In this document: positions 57,973 through 64,000 of the stretch, piece after piece
Layout of the letters: each line of letters begins with the position of its first letter
How positions within the stretch are numbered: the first letter of the stretch is position 1
Translations under genes and position numbers: made by a program
Assembly (NCBI GenBank): GCA_023511535.1
Contig: JAIMBK010000008.1
Location: 1-64,000, forward strand
DNA length: 64,000 nucleotides
Direction: 5' to 3'
Source of the DNA: Armatimonadota bacterium
GTDB lineage: Bacteria > Bacillota > Desulfotomaculia > Desulfotomaculales > Nap2-2B
The notes under the pieces: generated by a model
Database searches by the model: none
Told to the model about the DNA's origin: nothing
Seen by the model: the letters and a program-made list of their open reading frames with translations, nothing else

Positions 57973-58515
57973 ATTCTGGCTGATTATCCAGTTATTTATG
58001 CCTATCTTTTTATTTTCTTTGCCCGGGTCACCGATATGTCCCTGGATGTGATCAGAATATTGATGCTGACGCGGGGCAAAAAATTAATTGCCGCTCTGAT
58101 CGGGTTTGGCGAAGTTTCGATATTTATCCTGGCTTTGGGGCAGGTGATCGCCGGCGGGCTGGATGATCCCTGGAAGGTGGTTGCCTACGCCGGGGGATTT
58201 GCCACCGGTAATTTTGTCGGCAGTATTCTCGAGGAAAAAATGGCGATCGGGTATTTATCCTTGCAAATTTTTCCGGCTGCGGATTGCCTCCCGGACTTTG
58301 TGCACAGATTTCGCGAGGCAGGTTTTGGCGTGACTTGCGTAACGGGGGAGGGTCGCAGCGGTGAGCGCACCATTTTATTTATCCTCCTTAAGCGCAAGGA
58401 TCTCAAGCGGGCCATGGACCTGTTGAACGAAATCGATCCCGGAACTTTCTTTAACGTTACGGACGCCCGGCGAATTCACGGGGGAACATTTCCAGGAAAA
58501 AGAAAGGGGAAATGA
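57973..58515 (+). CDS. DUF2179/UPF0316 membrane protein (probable AUU start)
   Basis: The ORF opens at TTG 57904, but its first 19 codons translate heptad repeat. AAGGGGGG lies at 57958-57965 and the next in-frame candidate is ATT 57973 (CTG 57976 possible), giving 180 residues. Three transmembrane helices (YPVIYAYLFIFFARVTDM, LIAALIGFGEVSIFILALGQVIAG and VVAYAGGFATGNFVGSILEE) are followed by a cytoplasmic DUF2179 domain (FVHRFREAGFGVTCVTGEGRSGERTILFILLKRKDL). The function is unknown. The frame continues past the TGA with 32 coding-like codons, described under findings. Confidence 0.85.
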   Translation: MLADYPVIYAYLFIFFARVTDMSLDVIRILMLTRGKKLIAALIGFGEVSIFILALGQVIAGGLDDPWKVVAYAGGFATGNFVGSILEEKMAIGYLSLQIFPAADCLPDFVHRFREAGFGVTCVTGEGRSGERTILFILLKRKDLKRAMDLLNEIDPGTFFNVTDARRIHGGTFPGKRKGK

Positions 58516-58696
58516 GTTGTACAGGTTCTCCAATTTCAACAACTCCAGCAGTTGAACAGCCACCTGGGGACGCTTCTCGACCAGGTACAGGGGCAGCTGG
58601 ACCCGCCCCGCTAATCGCCCCGCTAATTCAGCCGGGCCAAGCGAAGATATTCTATCCTCCGCCAACAGGCACGGGGGCGGCACCCGAACGGCCGCG

Positions 58697-58969
58697 TTAA
58701 TTCAGCGGTTTATCCGGGCCGTTTTCGAAAGAAAACCGGTTCACCCGTGTAACGGTACCATCCGGATTTTCTTCCAGCAAAATGGTAATAAAATTAATTG
58801 TCAGGGGTAAGCCAGACGCCGCCGGTTCTTCTTTTTTACTCTGTCCGGCCTGACCGGCATCCGTTTTCCCCTTTTCCGCCGGATGGGCTCCGAATTTAAA
58901 CAAAAGAACCAGCGTGCCAAGATAAAACAAAATAGCCATTCCGAGCAAAAGAACAGATTCCAATCGCAT
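58697..58969 (-). CDS. small membrane-anchored hypothetical protein
   Basis: 90 residues on the - strand from ATG 58969, with AGGAGCGA upstream on that strand. Residues 4-24 (ESVLLLGMAILFYLGTLVLLF) are one transmembrane helix. A Lys/Gly/Ala-rich linker (EKGKTDAGQAGQSKKEEPAA) leads to a short beta-like C-terminal part (LTINFITILLEENPDGTVTRVNRFSFE). The family is unknown. It is convergent with the DUF2179 gene and divergent from the next. Composition resembles the neighbours; the call rests on a good start site and topology. Confidence 0.6.
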   Translation of the reverse strand: MRLESVLLLGMAILFYLGTLVLLFKFGAHPAEKGKTDAGQAGQSKKEEPAASGLPLTINFITILLEENPDGTVTRVNRFSFENGPDKPLN

Positions 58970-59053
58970 TCGCTCCTTATTTCCTGGAATTTATTCCAGT
59001 ATTCCCATTTTAAAGGGCTTTAATTATACATAATTCTTAATTCTTGCTCCCCC

Positions 59054-59082
59054 TTGCTATTTGGTTTCAAAAAGACTATAAT
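59054..59082 (+). promoter_or_regulatory. sigma-A promoter of the YkgJ-like gene
   Basis: TTGCTA (59054-59059) and TATAAT (59077-59082) with 17 bases between. Transcription would start near 59089, which excludes the ATG at 59086 as a start. Confidence 0.65.
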
Positions 59083-59243
59083 AAGATGACTGTCGAACTG
59101 GTTAAAGAGAAATCAGGCGACTCAAAAGTAAAAGCAAAAGATGTAAAGACCCCGGAAATGCCGGCAGGCATGAGACCGGCATGCGCTTTTTGCCCGGGGG
59201 AAAAGGTTCCCGGGGGGAACCTGGAAAGGATGGAACAGCTATC

Positions 59244-59987
59244 GTGTTTACCACAGAGAGCAAGTTTAACTTTAATTGCCACCACGACCTTTCCTGTTTT
59301 ACTCAATGCTGCCGGGAAATTAATATCTTCTTGACCCCGTACGACGTGCTGCGGATGAAAAATCACCTGCAAATGACTTCCGGGGAATTTTTGCAAAAAT
59401 ATACCGCGGCCTTAATTGCCGAAAATACGGGGCTGCCGGTTGTCTTATTGAAAATGGACGAAAAAACCGGCCGGTGCCCATTTGTCACGGAAAAGGGGTG
59501 TCAAATCTACCCCGACCGGCCCTGGTCCTGCCGGATGTACCCGCTGAATCAGGACGAAAACGGAAATTACGGCCTGGCGGCCGACCATACCCGTTGTTTC
59601 GGTCTGAACGAGAACCGGGAGTGGAGAATCGGGGAATGGCTTGCCGATCAGGGCCTGGACGTTTATAATGAGGTCGAGGCCTTGTTTGGCAAAATAGGAG
59701 AGCAGTTAAAGTCTTCCGGACACAAGATCCGGAACCCGAAAATCCAGGATATGTATTATACGGCCTGCTACGACCTGGATAAGTTCAAACGGTTTATTTT
59801 CGAAAGCAGTTTTTTAAAGGTTTTTGAGGTTGACCGGGAAACGATTGAAAAGATCAAGGCGGACGAGCTGGAACTGCTCAAGTTCGCTTTCCGGTGGGTC
59901 TTGTTCGGGGTGGCCGATAACAAGAGTTTCAAAATAAAAGACGAGGTATTGGAGGCAAAGCGAAGGGCCCTCGGCAAAAAGGCGTAG
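59244..59987 (+). CDS. YkgJ-family cysteine-cluster protein
   Basis: About 247 residues; GTG 59244 gives the conserved opening FTTESKFNFNCHHDLSCFTQCCREINIFLTPYDVLRMK, while ATG 59181 would add 21 unrelated residues. Eight or so cysteines lie in the N-half: C-H-H-D-L-S-C, QCC, GRCPFVTEKGCQIY, RPWSCRMYPL and TRCFGL. This is the CxxxCxxCC/YkgJ (UPF0153) pattern, thought to bind zinc or an Fe-S cluster. The C-half is helical. It forms its own transcript. The biochemical role is not known. Confidence 0.85.
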   Translation: MFTTESKFNFNCHHDLSCFTQCCREINIFLTPYDVLRMKNHLQMTSGEFLQKYTAALIAENTGLPVVLLKMDEKTGRCPFVTEKGCQIYPDRPWSCRMYPLNQDENGNYGLAADHTRCFGLNENREWRIGEWLADQGLDVYNEVEALFGKIGEQLKSSGHKIRNPKIQDMYYTACYDLDKFKRFIFESSFLKVFEVDRETIEKIKADELELLKFAFRWVLFGVADNKSFKIKDEVLEAKRRALGKKA

Positions 59988-60047
59988 AGAGAGGGAAGAA
60001 AACCGGAAAAGGGCGATTCTTTACGTTATTAACCGCTTTCAATGGAC

Positions 60048-60076
60048 GCCGCTCCAGACTGGCGAGCGGCTTTTTT
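60048..60076 (+). terminator. rho-independent terminator after the YkgJ-like gene
   Basis: GCCGCTC pairs with GAGCGGC around CAGACTGGC, followed by TTTTTT. The rest of the 335-base gap to hisD shows no gene; the 77-residue ORF at 60042 starts in this terminator and is rejected. Confidence 0.88.
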
Positions 60077-60267
60077 GTTCAGCCGCCGGAAGAAGCCGGG
60101 AAAAACACCCCTTTTCATGTGCTTTAAGCGGGGTTTCCATTCCGTATTTTTTCATCGGGGGAGCAGGAGCAGCTTTTTTTCGCGTAGAAAAACCAGTATA
60201 TTAAGGGTAGGCCTCATGCCGCTTTTGACCAGAACCGCCAGAGTGCGAAAACAGGCAAAGGCTATTT

Positions 60268-60304
60268 ACCCCTAATTCCTGACTCCCAATTCCTAATTCC
60301 TATT
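60268..60304 (+). repeat. heptad repeat before hisD
   Basis: CCCCTAATTCCTGACTCCCA and the following ATTCCTAATTCCTA are CCTAATT-type units, ending just before the hisD ribosome binding site GAGGAGGGGAG. Confidence 0.7.
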
Positions 60305-60322
60305 TTTTGAGGAGGGGAGCCC

Positions 60323-61579
60323 GTGATTATTCTTAAGGACGCCCAAAAAGAGGCTGAAAAGAACGGCCGCACCGCCGAAACAGTGGCCGGCATTCTGGAA
60401 GCGGTGCGCCGGAACGGTGATCGGGCGCTGGTTGAATTGACCAGCCGTTACGACGGGGTGGAGCTAAAAACGATAAAAGTGCCGAAGGGCGAAATAGAAA
60501 AAGCTTATGCGCAAACGGCCGGGGAAACCGTTGCCGGCATCCGGTTCGCGGCCGAACGAATCAGGGATTTCGCCGCCCGGCAGCTGGCCTGTTTGCAACC
60601 TTTAGAGTACGCAAGCATTCCCGGAGTTACCCTCGGCCACCGGCTGATCCCGGTATCTTCCTGCGGGGTTTACGTTCCCGGGGGGCGTTACCCCCTGCCT
60701 TCCTCGGCGTTGATGGCCATTATCCCGGCCAGGGTGGCCGGAGTGAAGCGGGTGGCCGCCTGTTCACCGCCGGCCGGAGCTTTGGGCGGTATCCACCCGG
60801 TAGTGCTGGTGGCCATGGATCTTGCCGGGGCGGACGAAATTTACTGCATGGGCGGGGCGCAGGCGGTTGCCGCCTATGCCTTCGGCACGGAAAGTGTACC
60901 CCCGGTGGATCTCATTGTGGGGCCCGGGAATAAATTCGTTACGGAAGCGAAAAGACAATTAAGCGGCCTGGTGGGGATTGATCTGCTGGCCGGGCCCAGC
61001 GAGGTCTTGATTATCGCCGACGAATCCGCCTCCCCGCGCCTGGTGGCGGTGGAGCTGCTGGCCCAGTGCGAGCATGATCCGGCTTCCGCAGCCGTTCTGG
61101 TTACCACCAGCCGGGAGCTGGCCGAACAGGTGCTCCGGGCGATGGAAGAAGAACTGCCCACCCTGGAAACCGCCTGGCTTGCTTCTCGGGCATGGGCAGA
61201 AAATGGTAAAATTATCCTGGTAAGCGACCTGGAAGAAGCTGTTGAGGTGGCCGATCGCATTGCGCCCGAGCACCTGCAGTTGCAAACGCGCCGGAACGAG
61301 GAACTGGCCGCCAGGGTGCGTAACTATGGTTCCCTTTTTATTGGTGACTGCGCCACAGTGGCCTTCGGTGATTACGTTTCCGGCCCGAACCACATTTTGC
61401 CCACCATGGGCAGCGCCCGCTTTGCCAGCGGCGTTTGGGCGGGAACTTTCATTAAGGTGGCTCCTTTCCAAAAGGTAACTCCCGCCGGTGCCGCCGCGCT
61501 GGCGGGACCCTGCGTCCACCTGGCGGGCGTGGAAGGGCTGGCTGCTCACCGGCGGGCTGCCGAGTTAAGAAAGGGGTAA
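60323..61579 (+). CDS. hisD: histidinol dehydrogenase
   Basis: 418 residues from GTG 60323. PVSSCGVYVPGGRYPLPSSALMAIIPARVAGVKRVAACSPP, GGAQAVAAYAFGTESVPPVDLIVGPGNKFVTEAKRQL and AGPSEVLIIADESASPRLVAVELLAQCEHDP are the conserved HisD blocks, containing the zinc ligands (Gln, His) and catalytic Glu-His in IAPEHLQL. It oxidises histidinol to histidine with two NAD. No other his genes are adjacent; the next gene is a transporter. Some HisD homologues act on other substrates, but the blocks here are standard. Confidence 0.93.
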   Translation: MIILKDAQKEAEKNGRTAETVAGILEAVRRNGDRALVELTSRYDGVELKTIKVPKGEIEKAYAQTAGETVAGIRFAAERIRDFAARQLACLQPLEYASIPGVTLGHRLIPVSSCGVYVPGGRYPLPSSALMAIIPARVAGVKRVAACSPPAGALGGIHPVVLVAMDLAGADEIYCMGGAQAVAAYAFGTESVPPVDLIVGPGNKFVTEAKRQLSGLVGIDLLAGPSEVLIIADESASPRLVAVELLAQCEHDPASAAVLVTTSRELAEQVLRAMEEELPTLETAWLASRAWAENGKIILVSDLEEAVEVADRIAPEHLQLQTRRNEELAARVRNYGSLFIGDCATVAFGDYVSGPNHILPTMGSARFASGVWAGTFIKVAPFQKVTPAGAAALAGPCVHLAGVEGLAAHRRAAELRKG

Positions 61580-61587
61580 GCAACGAA

Positions 61588-62847
61588 TTGGGCCGGGCGC
61601 AAACCAAATCGCTGGTACGAATTCTGGTGGCAACTTTTTTGCCTCATTTTTCCGTTTCCCTGGGCCTGAGCTCCATCGGTCCCCTTGCTCCCTTTTTGCA
61701 GGAGGCTTTTCAGATCAGCCGCGCCCAGATTGGGGTGCTTTCCTCGGTCCAGTCTGTAGGCTCCATCGCCATGGCCACGGTATCAGGGAGTATCGTGGAA
61801 CGCTTTGGAATCAGGTCCTGGATTTTTTTAAGCCAGGCCGCGGCCGGGATCTGCGCCTTTTTTATCGCCTGCACTTCCTCGTTTACCCTCGGGATGGTTT
61901 TCTTTCTGGTCATGGGCTTTGCCTTTTCTTTCGTGAACCCGGCGACGACTAAAGCCATTATTATCTTTTTTCCCCACGTGCGCAGGGGGACGGCAATTGC
62001 CATCAAACAGTGCGGCGTACCGGCGGGGGTCCTTTTAGCGGCGGCCTTGCTGCCCGCGCTGGCGATTTTTGCCGGCTGGGAAAAAAGTATGCTGGCCGTT
62101 GCGTTGATTGCCGTTTTGGGAGCGGTAGGCGGCTGGCTCCTTTATCCGGACCGCGATGACCATCTGTTTGCCGTCAAAGCCGGCAAAAACGAGCCCTCCG
62201 GACGGCATGATTTGCGAAAGGATTTCGGCCGGTTGCTCCGGAATAAAGATTTTCTTTTGACCAGCGTCCTGCAAGGAGTCTTCAACCTGGGGCAGTTCGT
62301 GATCAGGGCGTATCTGGTTCTTTACCTGGTCGAAGCCGTTGGCTGTCCGGTATTGTTTGCCGGATTTACCATGGCCGTCATGCAGTTCAGCGGGGTGGTC
62401 AGCCGGATAATCTGGGGATTGATTGCAGATTATCTTTTTGCCGGCAGGCGGATTCCCGTCCTGCAAATTATCGGTTTGGTAACGGTTGCCGGACTGGTGG
62501 GCCTGGCCTTTTTGGATCCGGCAATGCCTGCCTGGGTGATCTGGTTAATCGTGGCGACGGCCGGGGCCGGCTCGGAAGGCTTTCCGGGCACCGCCATTCT
62601 CTTGCGGGCGGAACTGGCGGGCAAAGATCTGGCGGCCACTTCCACCGGGTTGGGAATGGCCATCGCGTTTTGGGGGGTTCTTTTCGGCCCGCCCTTCTTT
62701 GGATTCGTGGTAGATACGATTCATTCCTACCAGTTTGCCTGGCTGACGCTGGCCGTGATTACTTTAGCAGCAACTGTCCTCTTGCGGTTTGTCCATGAAC
62801 CGGGGCACGGGGTAACATTAGAACGGCAAGCATTACCGGGCGGTTAA
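61588..62847 (+). CDS. MFS transporter
   Basis: 419 residues from TTG 61588, eight bases after hisD. Twelve hydrophobic segments are visible, with the loop 2-3 motif GSIVERFGIRSWIFL (MFS 'GxLaDrxGrr'-like) and a large central loop (YPDRDDHLFAVKAGKNEPSGRHDLRKDFGRLLRNKDF). The sequence type resembles carboxylate/nitrate-like carriers, but the substrate cannot be read. Close linkage to hisD suggests co-transcription without proving a shared pathway. Confidence 0.88.
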   Translation: MGRAQTKSLVRILVATFLPHFSVSLGLSSIGPLAPFLQEAFQISRAQIGVLSSVQSVGSIAMATVSGSIVERFGIRSWIFLSQAAAGICAFFIACTSSFTLGMVFFLVMGFAFSFVNPATTKAIIIFFPHVRRGTAIAIKQCGVPAGVLLAAALLPALAIFAGWEKSMLAVALIAVLGAVGGWLLYPDRDDHLFAVKAGKNEPSGRHDLRKDFGRLLRNKDFLLTSVLQGVFNLGQFVIRAYLVLYLVEAVGCPVLFAGFTMAVMQFSGVVSRIIWGLIADYLFAGRRIPVLQIIGLVTVAGLVGLAFLDPAMPAWVIWLIVATAGAGSEGFPGTAILLRAELAGKDLAATSTGLGMAIAFWGVLFGPPFFGFVVDTIHSYQFAWLTLAVITLAATVLLRFVHEPGHGVTLERQALPGG

Positions 62848-62892
62848 ATCCACAAGGGGGCTACGCCCGGTCTTCCCGGAAAGGAGGAAAAC

Positions 62893-63657
62893 GTGCGCAC
62901 AAAAGAAATCACCATTTATTTGCCGGGCTTAACCTTGCCGCTCCTGGTGCCCGGAGATGTGGAAGAACTGATTATCGATCCCGCCGACGAAGAAAATATT
63001 CCGCTCTGGGCGGAGGTGTGGCCTGCTGCCAGGGGTTTGGCTCAATATATCTGGACGAGCCTCGATTTTACCGGGATGAGCGTCCTGGAGCTGGGGGCCG
63101 GCGCCGGTTTGCCGGGAATTGTATGCGGGCTGAAAGGAGCCAGCGTCACCTTTTCCGACTATAAACCCGAAGCCCTGGAACTGGCGGAAACCAATGCCCG
63201 GTTAAGCGGGGTGAAAAATATCGCTTGCTTTCTGGCCGACTGGCGGAATTTTCACCTCAACCGGCGATTCGACTGGATTATCGGTTCGGACATTCTCTAC
63301 GATCCAAAGTTTCACTCCTTCCTGGCTGAAATTTTCCAGGCGCATTTAAAACCCGGGGGGCACCTCCTGATCTCCCACCCGGGGCGACCGGCTACTTTTC
63401 GTTTCGCGAAAGACTGGCAGAGCAAAACAGGGTGTTTGGTTTTTGAAACGATCATTCCGGTGACCGTTGAGGATCCTTATTTTCCTTATTACAGTATTCA
63501 TGTTCATCATTTCTTTAGTTACAGAGATTTTTCCCGGCAGAGAATTTCAGAGCGCGTGAGAAGTGCTGTAGAGGGGGCGATTCGAAAAGCAGGAAAGTCG
63601 CCCGGTGAAAACAATGAAACTTCTAAGGCCAAAAGGAACGGAGCTACGTCGAAATGA
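62893..63657 (+). CDS. class-I SAM methyltransferase (METTL21/ETFB-KMT-like)
   Basis: 254 residues from GTG 62893 after AAAGGAGGAAA. IPLWAEVWPAARGLAQYIW is the opening shared with lysine methyltransferases of the METTL21/ETFB group. The SAM motif is VLELGAGAGLPGIVCGLKGASVTFSDYKPEAL, and FDWIIGSDILYDPKFH replaces the usual 'D/ExxY' post II motif. The substrate is probably a protein lysine, but this is inferred. Its stop overlaps the next start (ATGA). The C-terminal tail is basic and unstructured. Confidence 0.85.
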   Translation: MRTKEITIYLPGLTLPLLVPGDVEELIIDPADEENIPLWAEVWPAARGLAQYIWTSLDFTGMSVLELGAGAGLPGIVCGLKGASVTFSDYKPEALELAETNARLSGVKNIACFLADWRNFHLNRRFDWIIGSDILYDPKFHSFLAEIFQAHLKPGGHLLISHPGRPATFRFAKDWQSKTGCLVFETIIPVTVEDPYFPYYSIHVHHFFSYRDFSRQRISERVRSAVEGAIRKAGKSPGENNETSKAKRNGATSK

Positions 63658-64000
63658 CCAAAGCGGCGATAAGCCCAACATACTGCAAAACAGCCCTCAA
63701 TAAGACCGGCATTCCGGGCTACCGCTACTGCCTGAACCCTTATGTCGGCTGCTCCCACGGGTGCCTTTACTGCTATGTGGACACGGTGCTTCGTTTCTCC
63801 GGTCGCGCCGGGAAGTGGGGCGAGGTCGTGGTTGCCAAAGTCAACTTCCCGGAGGTCCTGAGGCGGGAATTGCGCCGGAAAAGGGCGCCTTTGGGCAGGG
63901 TTATCTTCGGTACCGTCACAGACGCCTACCAGCCTGCGGAGGCTGAATTCGGCCTTACCAGAAGCTCCCTGGAAGTTTTTGCGGAGGAACGGCCGGATGA
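63654..64000 (+). CDS. second SPL-family radical SAM protein (cut by window end)
   Basis: Not in the ORF track because no stop is reached. From ATG 63654 the frame is open for 115 codons to the window end. GIPGYRYCLNPYVGCSHGCLYCYVDTVLRFSG carries the CxxxCxxC radical SAM motif and aligns closely with the gene at 1453 (GMDYCLNPYHGCSHGCIYCYAGCMTRFSG). VTDAYQPAEAEFGLTRSSLEVF matches the same paralogue region. Translational coupling to the methyltransferase is likely. The substrate is unknown. Confidence 0.85.
   Translation, partial: MTKAAISPTYCKTALNKTGIPGYRYCLNPYVGCSHGCLYCYVDTVLRFSGRAGKWGEVVVAKVNFPEVLRRELRRKRAPLGRVIFGTVTDAYQPAEAEFGLTRSSLEVFAEERPD

Noticed and set aside
58513-58515. Second selenocysteine codon at the DUF2179 stop
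   Set aside because: No SECIS-like hairpin at the proper distance and no family evidence for Sec; kept only as a readthrough question.
58375-58683. 102-residue - strand ORF overlapping the DUF2179 end
   Set aside because: Overlaps the coding end of DUF2179 antisense and lacks a start site or family features.
59044-59334. 96-residue ORF upstream of the YkgJ-like gene
   Set aside because: Its ATG 59086 would lie at or before the transcription start of the promoter at 59054-59082, and its end overlaps the real gene in another frame.
60042-60275. 77-residue ORF between the YkgJ-like gene and hisD
   Set aside because: It begins inside a strong terminator and its sequence is low in information.

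Overview
The window is a chromosomal segment of a spore-forming, flagellated, Gram-positive anaerobe. It is rich in GC and dense in genes, and most genes lie on the + strand. The gene content points to the Peptococcaceae (Desulfotomaculum/Pelotomaculum-like Clostridia): a complete sporulation sigma-K, a DegS/DegU pair, the alaS-ireB-ruvX-DUF1292 block shared with other Firmicutes, many TTG and GTG starts, Fe-S-rich proteins, an XPF-like ERCC4 nuclease and a UGA-containing HesB-like selenoprotein. The genus is an inference; no 16S rRNA gene is present.

Layout. 1-5 kb: tail of a HicB-like protein, tRNA-Cys(GCA), an anchored exported protein of unknown function, an SPL-like radical SAM protein, an HD phosphohydrolase, an ERCC4 nuclease and CinA with an eroded C-terminal domain. 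5-9 kb: iron-sulfur and thiolation block iscR-iscS-iscU-mnmA, with two operator-like repeats at the iscR promoter. 9-14.5 kb: alaS, ireB, a ferredoxin-fused aldo/keto reductase, ruvX and DUF1292. 14.5-19.1 kb: cell-wall genes (VanW-like protein, mltG, class B PBP). 19.2-20.8 kb: the selenoprotein, translationally coupled to a triple-HTH XRE regulator, then a mini-ferredoxin and an FmdB zinc ribbon. 20.9-23.6 kb: degS-degU, and sigK on the - strand.

24.1-52.9 kb is one very long flagellar/chemotaxis operon: flgB-flgC-fliE-fliF-fliG-fliH-fliI-fliJ-fliK-flgD-TIGR02530-hook genes-fliL-fliN-fliO-fliP-fliQ-fliR-flhB-flhA-flhF-flhG-pilZ-sigD-flgF-flgG-cheD-cheR-cheC-cheY-fliM-fliY. It is preceded by a sequence that matches the class-I cyclic-di-GMP (GEMM-I) riboswitch, and it encodes a PilZ protein. 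Cyclic-di-GMP may therefore act on this operon both at the RNA level and at the motor. cheA, cheB, cheW, flagellin and the stators are not in the window.

53-64 kb: mobA, yqeG, aroE, aroC (with a long insert), a pyrimidine-nucleoside phosphorylase, a DUF2179-type membrane protein, a small anchored protein on the - strand, a YkgJ-type cysteine-cluster protein, hisD, an MFS carrier, a class-I methyltransferase, and the start of a second SPL-like radical SAM gene cut by the window end.

Points beyond ordinary annotation: the hidden selenoprotein; the riboswitch; probable AUU/AUC start codons at fliQ, fliK and the DUF2179 gene; three families of short dispersed repeats (CCTAATT-type heptads before ribosome binding sites, AGGCACAGAG-type minisatellite, GTGCCAGGCAC palindrome); and large structured intergenic elements inside the flagellar operon, two of which share an 18-base motif. 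All statements come from reading the sequence; no database search was run.
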